Notes under the pieces: model-generated
What the model saw: only the letters and a program-made list of their open reading frames with translations
What the model was told of the DNA's origin: nothing
Databases searched by the model: none
Position numbers and translations under genes: made by a program
Assembly (NCBI GenBank): GCA_001567545.1
Contig: LLZO01000045.1
Coordinates: forward strand, 1-44,862
Source of the DNA: Candidatus Tepidiaquacellales bacterium OLB5
GTDB lineage: Bacteria > Bacteroidota > Ignavibacteria > Tepidaquicellales > OLB5
Length of the DNA: 44,862 bases
Direction: 5' to 3'
In this document: positions 36,627 through 44,862 of the stretch, in pieces
Layout of the letters: each line of letters begins with the position of its first letter
Numbering within the stretch: position 1 is the first letter of the stretch

Positions 36627-36803
36627 TTATTCTGTTACTTTAACTAAATGTTTAACTTTATTGATCATCCCTCTTATCTGGGGAGTATCATTATGTTCTC
36701 TTACTTTTGATATTTTTCCCAGCCCCAGCGCTTTAATAACCAATTTCTGGTTTTTGGGTCTGTCAATTGTGCTTGCAATCTGCTTTACTTTTATCTTTGC
36801 CAT
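36627..36803 (-). CDS. rpmD: 50S ribosomal protein L30
   Basis: 58 residues from ATG at 36803 (AKIKVKQIASTIDRPKNQKLVIKALGLGKISKVREHNDTPQIRGMINKVKHLVKV). An upstream TTG at 36809 has the GGGGA site at better spacing, so the start is uncertain by two codons. The stretch LGLGKISKVREHNDTPQIRGMI is diagnostic. It follows rpsE closely as usual; the next gene, however, is the outer-membrane protein rather than rplO. Confidence 0.93.
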   Translation of the reverse strand: MAKIKVKQIASTIDRPKNQKLVIKALGLGKISKVREHNDTPQIRGMINKVKHLVKVTE

Positions 36804-36820
36804 TTTCAACTATTCCCCTG

Positions 36821-37327
36821 TTAATTCATTATAACTGTTTGAATATCAACACCTCTTCTTGAAGCCATAGCTTTTGCATCGAAAATATTCCTTAAAGCAT
36901 TCATTGTAGCTTTAACAGCATTATGCGGATTTGAAGAACCTAAAGATTTGGTTAATACGTCCTGCACTCCGGCAGCTTCAAGTACTGCCCTCACACCGCC
37001 ACCTGCTATTAATCCGGTACCCGGAGTAGCCGGTTTTAACATAACTTTACCAGCTCCGTATTTGCCAATAACTTCGTGAGGAAGTGTACCTTTCCTTAAA
37101 GGCACATAAACAAGGTTTTTCCTGGCATCTTCTGACCCTTTGGCAATTGCTGCTGAAACTTCATTTGCTTTACCCAAGCCTATACCAACATGCCCGTTAC
37201 CATCACCTACAACAATAACTGATGTAAAACTGAATCTTCTTCCGCCTTTTACAACTTTTGCAACCCTGCCAATATACACAAGTTTATCTTTTAACTGTAA
37301 TTCGCCTGCTTTTACTTTTTTTGCCAT
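36821..37327 (-). CDS. rpsE: 30S ribosomal protein S5
   Basis: 168 residues. The double-stranded RNA-binding N-terminus ([52 protein letters not shown]) and the C-terminal [39 protein letters not shown] are diagnostic. It acts in decoding fidelity with S4. The gene is separated from rplR upstream by a tRNA-Gln gene. Confidence 0.97.
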   Translation of the reverse strand: MAKKVKAGELQLKDKLVYIGRVAKVVKGGRRFSFTSVIVVGDGNGHVGIGLGKANEVSAAIAKGSEDARKNLVYVPLRKGTLPHEVIGKYGAGKVMLKPATPGTGLIAGGGVRAVLEAAGVQDVLTKSLGSSNPHNAVKATMNALRNIFDAKAMASRRGVDIQTVIMN

Positions 37328-37417
37328 TAAATTAAAAATTTCCTAACCGATTCTAATTACAAATATATATAAAAAAATATAAAAATCCACAATATCGAAT
37401 ATTTTTAAAGATTTCAG

Positions 37418-37488
37418 TTCTCAGGGGAGGATTCGAACCTCCACTAACGGCTCCAAAGGCCGCTGTCCTGCCATTAGACGACCCGAGA
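37418..37488 (-). tRNA. tRNA-Gln (anticodon TTG) inside the ribosomal-protein operon
   Basis: On the minus strand a 71-nt cloverleaf begins TCTCGGG and ends CCTGAGA plus discriminator A. The anticodon stem GCGGC/GCCGT (one wobble) carries the loop CTTTGGA with anticodon TTG, and the T-arm has GGAGG-TTCGAAT-CCTCC. The acceptor stem pairs with one G-T wobble. CCA is not encoded. It lies between rplR and rpsE on the same strand and so would be cut out of the ribosomal mRNA. Confidence 0.93.
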
Positions 37489-37538
37489 ATTTATTTATTT
37501 AATTCATTTTAAGACAGGGCCGTTTAACAGAACAGATA

Positions 37539-37904
37539 TCAGAACTTTAACCCTGCTTCACGAGCTGCATCAGCAATAGCCTTTACTCTGCCGTGATAAA
37601 GGTAGCCGTTTCTGTCAAATACTACTTTGATGATATTTTTTTCTGATGCTTTTTCAGCAATTTTTTTGCCGATTACTTTACTTTTCTCTGTTTTGGAGAT
37701 CTTACCGGCTTCACTTTTAACATCTTTTGCTATTGAAGATACTGAACACAGTGTTTTACCGTTAATATCATCAATTAACTGGGCATAAATATTATTCAAG
37801 CTCCTGAAAATAACAAACCTTGGAACATCAGGAGTTCCGATTATTCTTTTTCTTATCCTTAATTTTATTTTCTGACGAGGTTCTAATCTGGTTTTAGTCG
37901 GCAT
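37539..37904 (-). CDS. rplR: 50S ribosomal protein L18
   Basis: 121 residues. [40 protein letters not shown] and the ending [26 protein letters not shown] are diagnostic. It binds 5S rRNA together with L5. It lies 44 nt after rplF; the 211-nt gap to rpsE downstream holds the tRNA-Gln gene and an AT-rich stretch. Confidence 0.96.
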   Translation of the reverse strand: MPTKTRLEPRQKIKLRIRKRIIGTPDVPRFVIFRSLNNIYAQLIDDINGKTLCSVSSIAKDVKSEAGKISKTEKSKVIGKKIAEKASEKNIIKVVFDRNGYLYHGRVKAIADAAREAGLKF

Positions 37905-37948
37905 TATCTTTAAAAATTATTTACTTGCTTAAATATTAATTTGAAAAA

Positions 37949-38488
37949 TTATTTAGCTGCGGCTTTTCCTGCTTTTCTTCTTATGAATTCACCTTCATAT
38001 TTTATACCTTTGCCTTTATACGGTTCAGGTTTCTTTAATGACCTGATTTTTGCGGCAACAAGGCCAACAAGCTGTTTATCAATTCCGGAAATCTGAATGG
38101 AAGTATCTGTTAATACGTCTATTTTAATGCCTTCTGGCGGCGTAAATATCACAGGATGTGAAAAACCAAGACTGAGATACAGCAATCCCTGTTTAATTTC
38201 TGCGCGGTAACCAATTCCAACAAGCTCAAGCTTCTTTGCAAATCCTTCAGAAACACCATTTATCATATTCTTTACAAGCACAGCATATAATCCGTGAAGC
38301 GCTTTTTCTCTTTTCAGGTCAGACCCGCGGGTAAATTCAATTTCTTCACCTTTAATTTCCGATTTAATAACCGGGTTTACATAAAGACTTAACGATCCTT
38401 TGGGACCATTAACATTAATATTATCCCCTGATTTTTCTACTTTTACGCCTTTTAAAATTTTAACAGGCTTTTTTCCTATTCTGGACAT
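37949..38488 (-). CDS. rplF: 50S ribosomal protein L6
   Basis: 179 residues. MSRIGKKPVKI at the start, GVSEGFAKKLELVGIGYRA in the middle, and the C-terminal signature KKPEPYKGKGIKYEGEFIRRKAGKAA are diagnostic of the two-domain L6 fold near the GTPase centre. It is in standard order between rpsH and rplR. Confidence 0.97.
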   Translation of the reverse strand: MSRIGKKPVKILKGVKVEKSGDNINVNGPKGSLSLYVNPVIKSEIKGEEIEFTRGSDLKREKALHGLYAVLVKNMINGVSEGFAKKLELVGIGYRAEIKQGLLYLSLGFSHPVIFTPPEGIKIDVLTDTSIQISGIDKQLVGLVAAKIRSLKKPEPYKGKGIKYEGEFIRRKAGKAAAK

Positions 38489-38523
38489 TTATTTCTGATT
38501 ATTATCTTTAAACTTTTTATAAA

Positions 38524-38922
38524 TTACCAAATGCTGCAAACAACTTCTCCGCCAACACCATGTTTCCTTGCTTCCTTATCTGTCATCAATCCTTTTGAGG
38601 TAGATATAATATTTATCCCGAGTCCATTAAGAACTCTCGGAATAGAATTGCTTTCAACATATTTACGTATACCGGGACGGCTAACTCTTTCCAAACCCAG
38701 AATCACACCATCAGTATTATTATTATATTTAAGTTTAATTACAATACTACCCTGTTTGTTCTTTGTTTCAGTAACATTAAAATCACCAATAAAGCCGTTT
38801 TTGTTAAGTATTTCGGTAATTCTCAGCTTCATTTTTGAAGCCGGGATCTCTACTGTTTTTTTCTTGGCTTTTTGAGCGTTTCTGATTCTTGTCAAATAAT
38901 CTGATATTGGATCGGTGTACAT
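38524..38922 (-). CDS. rpsH: 30S ribosomal protein S8
   Basis: 132 residues. It begins [32 protein letters not shown] and ends [11 protein letters not shown], both diagnostic; the [14 protein letters not shown] stretch precedes the end. It binds helix 21 of 16S rRNA and, in E. coli, represses the spc operon. It lies between rpsN and rplF. Confidence 0.97.
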   Translation of the reverse strand: MYTDPISDYLTRIRNAQKAKKKTVEIPASKMKLRITEILNKNGFIGDFNVTETKNKQGSIVIKLKYNNNTDGVILGLERVSRPGIRKYVESNSIPRVLNGLGINIISTSKGLMTDKEARKHGVGGEVVCSIW

Positions 38923-39001
38923 GTATATACTTTAATTTTACTTTTTTTTGATATTATTATAAATTATTTCCGCTGTTTACGGAAATCTATAACTGTATTG
39001 A

Positions 39002-39271
39002 TTACCAGCTTGCTTTTTTTACGCCGGGGATCATGCCTTCAAGAGCCATCTTTCTGAAAGTAAGCCTGGATATACCGAATTTCCTGTAAAATCCTCTGGC
39101 CCTGCCTGTAACAGCGCACCTGTTATGCAGCCTGATTGGATTACTGTTCCTTGGAAGTTCCATTAATCCTTCGTAATCGCCGGCTGCTTTTAAAGCTTTT
39201 CTTTTTTCAGCGTATTTTTCAGCTAATTTTTTTCTTTTGTTTTCTCTGGCTACCTGTGATGTTTTTGCCAA
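39002..39271 (-). CDS. rpsN: 30S ribosomal protein S14, long zinc-free form
   Basis: 89 residues. The ending [43 protein letters not shown] is diagnostic. The length and lack of CxxC pairs make it the long form that needs no zinc, in contrast to the Cys-containing L36 and S4 in the same operon. It lies between rplE and rpsH. Confidence 0.97.
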   Translation of the reverse strand: MAKTSQVARENKRKKLAEKYAEKRKALKAAGDYEGLMELPRNSNPIRLHNRCAVTGRARGFYRKFGISRLTFRKMALEGMIPGVKKASW

Positions 39272-39294
39272 TATTTACTCCTGTAAAATGATTT

Positions 39295-39969
39295 TTAATT
39301 TACTGATGCTTCACGTTTTACGAACGGCATACCAAAAGCCCTTAATAGCTCTCTTGCTTCATCATCAGAATTTGCTGATGTAACAAATGTGATATCCATT
39401 CCAAAATGCTTCTGAACTGCATCAATGTTAATTTCAGGGAAAATTACATGCTCTTTTACTCCAAGAGTATAATTTCCGTTACCGTCAAATGATTTATCCG
39501 GTACACCGCGAAAATCTCTTATTCTGGGGATAGCAATATTTATCAGCTTATCAAGAAACTCGTACATTCTTGCTTTCCTTAATGTAACTTTAGCGCCTAT
39601 CTTCATTCCTTCTCTAAGCTTAAAGTTAGAAACAGATTTCTTGGCTTTTGTAACAACTGGTTTTTGTCCGGCAATATTTTCAAGCTCTTTTACTATCACT
39701 TCAACAATTTTAGGATCCTGTGTTGCTGCGCCAACTCCGACATTAATTGATATCTTTTGAAGTTTTGGCACCTGGAACGGATTTTTATACCCGAATTTTC
39801 CTGATAAACCTTTAACAATATCGCTCTTGTAATAATCGCGAAGCCTGACAGGAACTTTTTCTTCAACAAAATCTTCCTTTGGTTCTGATTTTTTAGTTGA
39901 TTTTTTACCTTTCAGCTCTTCTGTTTTTTCAGTTTTGGGAGCTTTCTTTTCTTTTTTCTCGTTAGCCAT
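39295..39969 (-). CDS. rplE: 50S ribosomal protein L5 with extended N-terminus
   Basis: 224 residues against about 180 in most bacteria. The first 40 or so residues are a Lys/Glu-rich extension ([20 protein letters not shown]). The conserved body follows: [53 protein letters not shown] and [35 protein letters not shown]. It binds 5S rRNA and contacts S13 across the subunit bridge. Whether the extension is made or the true start lies further in is unresolved, but MANEKKEK is the only strong start. Confidence 0.95.
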   Translation of the reverse strand: MANEKKEKKAPKTEKTEELKGKKSTKKSEPKEDFVEEKVPVRLRDYYKSDIVKGLSGKFGYKNPFQVPKLQKISINVGVGAATQDPKIVEVIVKELENIAGQKPVVTKAKKSVSNFKLREGMKIGAKVTLRKARMYEFLDKLINIAIPRIRDFRGVPDKSFDGNGNYTLGVKEHVIFPEINIDAVQKHFGMDITFVTSANSDDEARELLRAFGMPFVKREASVN

Positions 39970-39992
39970 CTGTATGAATAAATTATACTTTT

Positions 39993-40322
39993 TTAACTTA
40001 CAATAATTTCGCCGCTTTTTTTACCGTATCTCATTCTTTTCTTTTTGCCTTCACCTTCATCCAATACCTGCATACCAAGTCTTGTAGGCTCTCCTGCTTT
40101 TGGATCTATCAGCATCACATTTGATAAATTTATCGGCGCTTCTTTTTGTGTAATTCCGCCCTGCGGATTCTTCTGGTTTGGCCTGGTATGACGTTTTATA
40201 ATATTAACACCTTCAACAATCACCCTGTTTTTAGTACGGTAGATCTTTAGGATCTTCCCTTCCTTGCCTTTATTGTTTCCGGATATAACCTTTACCTTAT
40301 CGTTCTTTTTTAATTTTGACAT
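39993..40322 (-). CDS. rplX: 50S ribosomal protein L24
   Basis: 109 residues. The KOW motif near the start ([53 protein letters not shown]) is diagnostic. It is an early assembly protein at the 5' end of 23S rRNA. It lies 3 nt after rplN. Confidence 0.97.
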   Translation of the reverse strand: MSKLKKNDKVKVISGNNKGKEGKILKIYRTKNRVIVEGVNIIKRHTRPNQKNPQGGITQKEAPINLSNVMLIDPKAGEPTRLGMQVLDEGEGKKKRMRYGKKSGEIIVS

Positions 40323-40325
40323 TTA

Positions 40326-40694
40326 TTATAATACCTCCGGTGCTAATGAAATGATCTTCATAAACTGTTTTTCCCTGAGCTCTCTTGCTACCGGTCCGAA
40401 AATACGTGTACCACGGGGCTCATTTTCTGCATTTACCAGAACTGCAGCATTTTCATCGAACCTGATATACGAACCGTCTTTCCTTCTGGTTTCTTTTTTA
40501 GTACGTACTATAACAGCTTTGGATACTTCTCCCTTTTTTACATTACCTCCGGGGATAGCAGATTTTACAGATACTACTATCAGGTCTCCAACGCCGGCAT
40601 ATCTTCTGTCTGAACCGCCTAAAACCCTGATGCATCTTACCTTTTTGGCACCTGAATTATCAGCAACTACCAGATTTGTTTCTTCCTGAACCAT
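40326..40694 (-). CDS. rplN: 50S ribosomal protein L14
   Basis: 122 residues. [60 protein letters not shown] and the ending [19 protein letters not shown] cover the whole conserved L14 sequence. It sits at the subunit interface. It lies between rpsQ and rplX. Confidence 0.97.
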   Translation of the reverse strand: MVQEETNLVVADNSGAKKVRCIRVLGGSDRRYAGVGDLIVVSVKSAIPGGNVKKGEVSKAVIVRTKKETRRKDGSYIRFDENAAVLVNAENEPRGTRIFGPVARELREKQFMKIISLAPEVL

Positions 40695-40711
40695 TTTATA
40701 ATCCTATATAA

Positions 40712-41050
40712 TTATTTTACTTTTTCAATTACTTCAACAAGTCTCCATCTTTTCCTGGCACTTAAAGGCCTGGTTTCCATGATCTTGACTATATCACCTA
40801 TATTAGCAACGTTATTCTGGTCATGAGCCATAAACTTTGTTGTCTTCTTGAAATATTTCTTGTAGATAGGATGAATGATCCTTCTTTCAATGGCAACAAT
40901 AATGCTTTTATCCATCTTATTGCTTACAACTTTGCCAATACGCGTCTTCCTTCTTCCTCTTTTTACAGCATCGCCGTTAACAATATTATTTACTGTAACT
41001 GCCGAAGAAGTATCCGGTGAATTATTAACTTGTTCTAAATTTTCGCTCAT
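40712..41050 (-). CDS. rpsQ: 30S ribosomal protein S17 with extended N-terminus
   Basis: 112 residues, about 25-30 more than usual. The extension is Asn/Ser/Val-rich ([20 protein letters not shown]). The S17 body begins at about residue 32: [45 protein letters not shown] and [19 protein letters not shown]. It is an OB-fold 16S-binding protein. It lies 7 nt after rpmC. Confidence 0.95.
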   Translation of the reverse strand: MSENLEQVNNSPDTSSAVTVNNIVNGDAVKRGRRKTRIGKVVSNKMDKSIIVAIERRIIHPIYKKYFKKTTKFMAHDQNNVANIGDIVKIMETRPLSARKRWRLVEVIEKVK

Positions 41051-41057
41051 TAGTTAA

Positions 41058-41264
41058 TTATTTATCCTTTTTATCTGATAATTCTCTTTCTTTAAGAACT
41101 GTGTGAATCCTGGCAATTAGTTTTTTAGTGTTTTGTATGCCTTTAAAGTTCTCAAGCTGACCAATAGATTTCTGAAACCGTAAATTTTCAAGGCCTTCGC
41201 TTTCTTCCTTAAGCCTGTTTTTCAGATCATCTGTAGTTAGTGTTTTTATTTCGTAGTATTTCAT
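41058..41264 (-). CDS. rpmC: 50S ribosomal protein L29
   Basis: 68 residues with the two-helix L29 pattern: LTTDDLKNRLKEESEGLENLRFQKSIGQLENFKGIQNTKKLIARIHTVLKERE. It lies near the exit tunnel, a docking site for trigger factor and SRP. It lies between rplP and rpsQ. Confidence 0.96.
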   Translation of the reverse strand: MKYYEIKTLTTDDLKNRLKEESEGLENLRFQKSIGQLENFKGIQNTKKLIARIHTVLKERELSDKKDK

Positions 41265-41296
41265 TATTAATTTTCTTTAAACCTGTTTAATTCTGT

Positions 41297-41719
41297 TTAT
41301 TCAGAATAGTCGTGCCTTACAACAAATTTTGTTTTAATAGGCAGCTTATGCGCTGCAAGCCTGATAGCTTCTTCTGCCACTGCTTTAGTAACTCCGCCAA
41401 CTTCAAACATTATTGTTCCCGGTTTAACAACAGCAACCCAGTATTCCGGTGCGCCTTTTCCTTTACCCATCCTTGTTTCAAGCGGTTTTTTAGTGAACGG
41501 TTTATCGGGAAATATCCTTATCCAAACTTTACCGTCACGTTTCATCTGCCTAGTGATTGCAACCCTGGCAGCTTCTATCTGTCTCTGCGTTATCCAGGCA
41601 GGTTCCATAGCCTTAAGACCGAAATTACCGAACGATACTGTAAATCCGCGCGTTGCCTTCCCGGCTCTTCTGCCTCTGTGCGCTTTTCTGAACTTAACTC
41701 TTTTTGGCATCAAAGCCAT
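41297..41719 (-). CDS. rplP: 50S ribosomal protein L16
   Basis: 140 residues. It begins [20 protein letters not shown] and carries [68 protein letters not shown], diagnostic of L16. It helps shape the A-site tRNA region. It lies between rpsC and rpmC. Confidence 0.97.
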   Translation of the reverse strand: MALMPKRVKFRKAHRGRRAGKATRGFTVSFGNFGLKAMEPAWITQRQIEAARVAITRQMKRDGKVWIRIFPDKPFTKKPLETRMGKGKGAPEYWVAVVKPGTIMFEVGGVTKAVAEEAIRLAAHKLPIKTKFVVRHDYSE

Positions 41720-41766
41720 AAAAACACTCTCCTAAACAGAAAAATTCTAAAATATACTTAATTAAT

Positions 41767-42399
41767 TTATTTCCTGATAAGCTTATCGCCTACACAGATC
41801 CAAACTTTTACGCCAATCTTGCCGTAAATTGTATGAGCTGCAAGACTTGCATAATCAATATTTGCCCTTAAAGTCTGAAGCGGAATCCTTCCTTCTTTGA
41901 ACTGTTCAGCCCTTGCAATTTCAGCGCCGTTCAGTCTTCCGCCAACATAAACCTTAATCCCTTCAGCACCCATTCTCATGCTTGAAGCCATAGCGGTTTT
42001 TATTGCCCTGCGGTATGATACCCTGTTGGATATCTGGTGCGCAATAGTCTCGGCAACAAGATATGCATCAAGCTCAGGTTTTTTAATTTCGGTAACAAGT
42101 ACCTTAATATCTTTATTTGTAACTTTTTTCAATTCGCCTTCAAGATGTGTGATTTCCTTGCCGCTTTTTCCTATCACATAACCCGGACGTGAAGTATGAA
42201 TGGTAAGAGTTATCTTTTTGGGAGTTCTTTCAACCTCAATCTTTGATATTCCGGCATTATCAAACCTTTTGCGGATATAGCCGCGTATCATATTATCTTC
42301 CATCAGCTTTGCTGCAAAGCTTTTGTCGTCATACCAGCTTGAATCCCAGCCATTTATGACGCCAACCCTGAAACCTACCGGATGTGTCTTTTGTCCCAA
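41767..42399 (-). CDS. rpsC: 30S ribosomal protein S3
   Basis: 210 residues. MGQKTHPVGFRVGVINGWDSSWY at the start, the KH domain with SRPGYVIGKSGKEI, and the C-terminal RISYRRAIKTAM-like NRVSYRRAIKTAMASSMRMGAEGIKVYVGGRLNGAEIARAEQFKEGRIPLQTLRANIDY and GVKVWI are diagnostic. It lies at the mRNA entry tunnel. Confidence 0.97.
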   Translation of the reverse strand: MGQKTHPVGFRVGVINGWDSSWYDDKSFAAKLMEDNMIRGYIRKRFDNAGISKIEVERTPKKITLTIHTSRPGYVIGKSGKEITHLEGELKKVTNKDIKVLVTEIKKPELDAYLVAETIAHQISNRVSYRRAIKTAMASSMRMGAEGIKVYVGGRLNGAEIARAEQFKEGRIPLQTLRANIDYASLAAHTIYGKIGVKVWICVGDKLIRK

Positions 42400-42440
42400 A
42401 TAAATCTCCCTTTAATTATATAAATAATTTTGGTTTAATT

Positions 42441-42791
42441 TTAATTTTTTTCTTTTTCTGCAACTATTATAGTAAGGTGATTTGAACGCTTGCGAACCCT
42501 GTAAGCCCTTCCCTGAGGTGCCGGAAGCATTCTTTTTAATACAGGACCGCCGTTAACATAAACAGTTTTTACGATCAGTTCTTTTTCATCAACTCTGCCA
42601 GACTCAAGCTTATTTGAAAGATTAGAAACTGCTGACCTTAAAGTCATTTCTACAACCTTTGAGCCATGCTTAGGAGAAAAATGAAGTATATTCAGCGCTT
42701 CGCTGACTGCTTTGCCTCTTATCAAATCGACAACCAGTCTCATTTTTCTTGGTGAACTCTGTATATATCTTTTAATTGCTCTTGCTTCCAT
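42441..42791 (-). CDS. rplV: 50S ribosomal protein L22
   Basis: 116 residues. [39 protein letters not shown] and [34 protein letters not shown], with the exit-tunnel hairpin, are diagnostic. It lies between rpsS and rpsC; the 82-nt gap to rpsS is AT-rich with no gene. Confidence 0.97.
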   Translation of the reverse strand: MEARAIKRYIQSSPRKMRLVVDLIRGKAVSEALNILHFSPKHGSKVVEMTLRSAVSNLSNKLESGRVDEKELIVKTVYVNGGPVLKRMLPAPQGRAYRVRKRSNHLTIIVAEKEKN

Positions 42792-42873
42792 TATACTTTT
42801 ATCCTGATGTATATAAACTTAATTTTAATTTATGTGCCTTTAAATTACTAACTTTGTAAAAATGACAAAATGT

Positions 42874-43149
42874 TTACTTTTCATCTTTCCTGTTGCCTGA
42901 GTGCGCTCTGAATATCCTTGTAGGTGAAAACTCACCAAGCTTATGCCCAACCATATTTTCTGATACAAACACAGGCACAAATTTATTGCCGTTATGAACG
43001 GCAAACGTATGGCCTACAAAATCAGGCGTTATTGTTGTTGACCTTGACCAGGTCTTTAATACTTTTTTCTGATTGGCTTTATTAAGCTCTTCAACTCTTT
43101 TTAAGAGCTTCGGATCTATGAACGGTCCTTTTTTAAGTGATCTTGGCAT
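42874..43149 (-). CDS. rpsS: 30S ribosomal protein S19
   Basis: 91 residues. [84 protein letters not shown] covers the full family. It lies in the small-subunit head with S13. It lies 13 nt after rplB. Confidence 0.97.
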   Translation of the reverse strand: MPRSLKKGPFIDPKLLKRVEELNKANQKKVLKTWSRSTTITPDFVGHTFAVHNGNKFVPVFVSENMVGHKLGEFSPTRIFRAHSGNRKDEK

Positions 43150-43162
43150 TTATATAATAATA

Positions 43163-43987
43163 TTACTTTCTTCTCTTAACTATGAATTTGTTTGACTGAT
43201 TTTTCTTCTTCCTGGTTTTGTATCCTTTTGCAGGTATGCCCCACGGACTAACCGGGTGGCCGCCGCCTGAAGTTTTTCCCTCACCGCCTCCCATAGGGTG
43301 ATCTACCGGATTCATTGCAACACCTCTAACTTTCGGCCTTCTTCCAAGCCATCTTGACCTTCCCGCTTTTCCAAGCGAAATATTTTCATGTTCAAGATTG
43401 CTTACAACACCGATGGTTGCTTTACAGGTATTAAGCACCATTCTTACTTCACCTGAAGGCAGCTTAACCTGTGTATATTTTTCATCCTTAGCAACTACAA
43501 TGCATGAGCTGCCAGCACTGCGTGCAAGCTGTCCGCCCTTGCCGGGCTTTAATTCAAGATTATGTATGAACGTTCCGAGAGGTATATTTGCAAGAGGCAG
43601 TGTGTTTCCAACAGTAATATCAGCATCAATTCCTGAAACTATTGTTGTGCCGACCTTTAAGTTATCTGGAGCAATAATATATGTAATATCGCCGTCTGAA
43701 TATCTTACGAGAGCGATCCTTGCTGAACGGTTCGGATCATATTCAATAGCTTCTACCTTTCCTTCAATTCCGGTTTTCTCTCTCTTAAAATCTACAACGC
43801 GGTACATTCTTTTATGTCCGCCGCCCCTGCGTCTTGAAGTTATCCTTCCGGTATTATTTCTTCCGCCTGATTTCTTTAATGGTTTCAATAAAGATTTTTC
43901 AGGTGTGGTTTTGGTAATTTCTTCAAAAGAAGAAATTGTGTAATACCTTGTTGCCGGTGTTATTGGTTTTAACTTTTTTAATGCCAT
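43163..43987 (-). CDS. rplB: 50S ribosomal protein L2
   Basis: 274 residues. [28 protein letters not shown] near the start, the SH3-like middle with [25 protein letters not shown], and the C-terminal [41 protein letters not shown] with the conserved His near the peptidyl-transferase centre are diagnostic. Here it is the first gene of the ribosomal superoperon, driven by a strong promoter about 90 nt upstream. rpsJ, rplC, rplD and rplW, normally ahead of it, are not adjacent. Confidence 0.97.
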   Translation of the reverse strand: MALKKLKPITPATRYYTISSFEEITKTTPEKSLLKPLKKSGGRNNTGRITSRRRGGGHKRMYRVVDFKREKTGIEGKVEAIEYDPNRSARIALVRYSDGDITYIIAPDNLKVGTTIVSGIDADITVGNTLPLANIPLGTFIHNLELKPGKGGQLARSAGSSCIVVAKDEKYTQVKLPSGEVRMVLNTCKATIGVVSNLEHENISLGKAGRSRWLGRRPKVRGVAMNPVDHPMGGGEGKTSGGGHPVSPWGIPAKGYKTRKKKNQSNKFIVKRRK

Positions 43988-44075
43988 TACAATATAATCC
44001 TAGTCAGATTGTAGTCTAATTTTTAAAAATTACTGAAATTTGCAAAAAACGATTAAATTTTATCGGTACAGAAGA

Positions 44076-44106
44076 CAAATATAGCGGTTTTGGAAATAAA
44101 TGTCAA
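44076..44106 (-). promoter_or_regulatory. Near-consensus promoter of the rplB ribosomal superoperon
   Basis: On the minus strand TTGACA (44101-44106) and TATATT (44078-44083) are 17 nt apart, a near-perfect sigma-70 promoter. The same bases also read TTG-N20-TATATTTG (to 44076), the Bacteroidota form. It implies a leader of about 80 nt before the rplB ATG at 43987. Confidence 0.75.
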
Positions 44107-44181
44107 TGCAGCAAAAGACGGCAAACCGTAAAGTTAATTGTTTTATTATAAAGCCGTTAGCCAGTATAAATCTTAACAAAA

Positions 44182-44209
44182 AAGCGCCCCTGTTTACACA
44201 GGGACGCTT
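44182..44209 (-). terminator. Rho-independent terminator of the T9SS-tailed protein gene
   Basis: Hairpin AAGCG-c-CCCTGT (44182-44193) / ACAGGG-a-CGCTT (44198-44209) with one internal mismatch, followed on the minus strand by a T-run (TTTTTT). It closes the gene ending at 44238 and separates it from the rplB promoter. Confidence 0.88.
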
Positions 44210-44237
44210 AATTCTTTCTAATTTTGAGCCTTTTTCT

Positions 44238-44862
44238 CTATTTTAGCAGCACCATCTTCTTCGTATCCTTATATCCAGTCGTTTCCAATGAATAAAAATA
44301 CATCCCTGATGCCAGATTACTCCCGTCAAACTTCACTTCATAACTCCCCGCCAGTTTGTATTCGTTGTAGCTGAATACCTCTTTGCCAAGTATATCATAT
44401 ACCTTTATTGTTACCTGTGAACTTTTGGGAATGTCATATTTTATACTGGTTGTCGGATTAAACGGATTCGGGTAATTCTGATGAAGTCTGAACTGGTTTG
44501 GCTGATTGTTTATTGCTGTACTGTTATTCTTTAAGTCTTTTCCTGTTATTAATGAAAGTATTCCAAGCTTATGCTCTGTATATTTTAGGGTGCTGCCGTT
44601 CGGAGCGTCTCCTGATGCAATTCTTTGCAGGCTAAACTTGTTTATAAGTGCATGAATACCCTTTGCATTGTTCTGGTTGTTCTGGTATATTGTTTCATAG
44701 TCGCTGATTGCTTCTTCTATATTAAACTGTTTTACCTTTGATTTTATCTTAAAATCTTCTGAAAGCTCTCTGGTAGTATTGGGATATGCTGAATTATTTT
44801 GTATGTTTGTATAATAGCCCTGTAATGTATAATATTGAGATAAATTTGCCCTTGATTTTTCA
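44238..44862 (-). CDS. C-terminal part of a secreted protein with type IX secretion sorting domain (runs off right edge)
   Basis: 208 open codons enter from the right edge and end at TAG (44238). The last 85 or so residues form a type A T9SS sorting domain: FRLHQNYPNPFNPTTSIKYD, then VTIKVYDILGKEV and ASGMYFYSLETTGYKDTKKMVLLK. Such tails direct export across the outer membrane, where they are cut off. The part ahead of it (LSQYYTLQGYYTNIQNN...) is helical and not recognised, so the protein's own role is unknown. It lies on the same strand as rplB and upstream of it, but is separated by a terminator. Confidence 0.92.
   Translation of the reverse strand, partial: EKSRANLSQYYTLQGYYTNIQNNSAYPNTTRELSEDFKIKSKVKQFNIEEAISDYETIYQNNQNNAKGIHALINKFSLQRIASGDAPNGSTLKYTEHKLGILSLITGKDLKNNSTAINNQPNQFRLHQNYPNPFNPTTSIKYDIPKSSQVTIKVYDILGKEVFSYNEYKLAGSYEVKFDGSNLASGMYFYSLETTGYKDTKKMVLLK

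Noticed and set aside
41312-41761. 149-codon plus-strand frame opposite rplP
   Set aside because: It is a shadow of a fully conserved ribosomal gene; Cys/Phe-rich composition is typical of antisense frames.

Overview
The window reads as a contig from a low-GC member of the Bacteroidota/Chlorobi side of the tree, most likely Ignavibacteria or a close relative. The evidence is a C-terminal type IX secretion sorting domain of the NPFNPTT kind at the right edge, promoters that fit the Bacteroidota pattern TTG-N19/20-TAnnTTTG, a dnaN-recF-dciA-gyrB cluster, and a 132-residue Cys-rich secreted protein next to metal-efflux genes. The taxon is an inference from these traits; no 16S gene is present.

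Layout. 1-4772 (minus): a Cus-type copper/heavy-metal efflux operon (small Cys-rich secreted protein, TolC-like outer-membrane factor, CusB-like adaptor, a lipoprotein with an HMA domain, a membrane-anchored metal-binding peptide, a CopZ-like chaperone, and the start of the CusA-like RND pump). 4949-9147 (plus): branched-chain amino-acid ABC transporter genes livM-livG-livF, with a four-helix-bundle gene (23S intervening-sequence family) wedged between livG and livF and bounded by GCGG-rich repeat words, then an aspartate-aminotransferase-type gene broken by a 1-nt indel. 9278-10225: secreted LVIVD-type beta-propeller protein. 10313-12387 (minus): a conspicuously AT-rich pair, a putative AbiC-family phage abortive-infection membrane protein and an unrecognised 411-residue protein carrying a HEPN-like R-x4-H motif. 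This is the best candidate for an undescribed (defence) system. 12455-14600 (minus): SDR oxidoreductase, a REP-like palindrome cluster, anmK. 14733-16788 (plus): tig-clpP.

From 16860 to the right end everything is on the minus strand: ECF sigma factor plus probable anti-sigma factor, holA, a lipoprotein cyclophilin, uppP, an outer-membrane beta-barrel protein, the replication/repair block gyrB-dciA-recF-dnaN, a two-gene serine-synthesis pair, engB, and then a long ribosomal-protein superoperon in the order (transcription direction) rplB-rpsS-rplV-rpsC-rplP-rpmC-rpsQ-rplN-rplX-rplE-rpsN-rpsH-rplF-rplR-[tRNA-Gln]-rpsE-rpmD-[outer-membrane protein]-rplO-secY-map-infA-rpmJ-rpsM-rpsK-rpsD-rpoA-rplQ. 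A tRNA-Gln and an outer-membrane protein gene with its own terminator interrupt the spc part. The S10 part starts abruptly at rplB behind a near-consensus promoter, without rpsJ-rplC-rplD-rplW.

Three highly conserved genes (aspartate aminotransferase-like, gyrB, map) are each broken by a single-base indel, two of them in homopolymers, and two more (rplQ, tig) probably carry one in their tails. This is best read as sequencing/assembly error, so those proteins should be treated as intact in the organism until re-sequenced. No CRISPR array, rRNA gene or insertion-sequence transposase was seen. No stretch without a gene exceeds about 300 bases.
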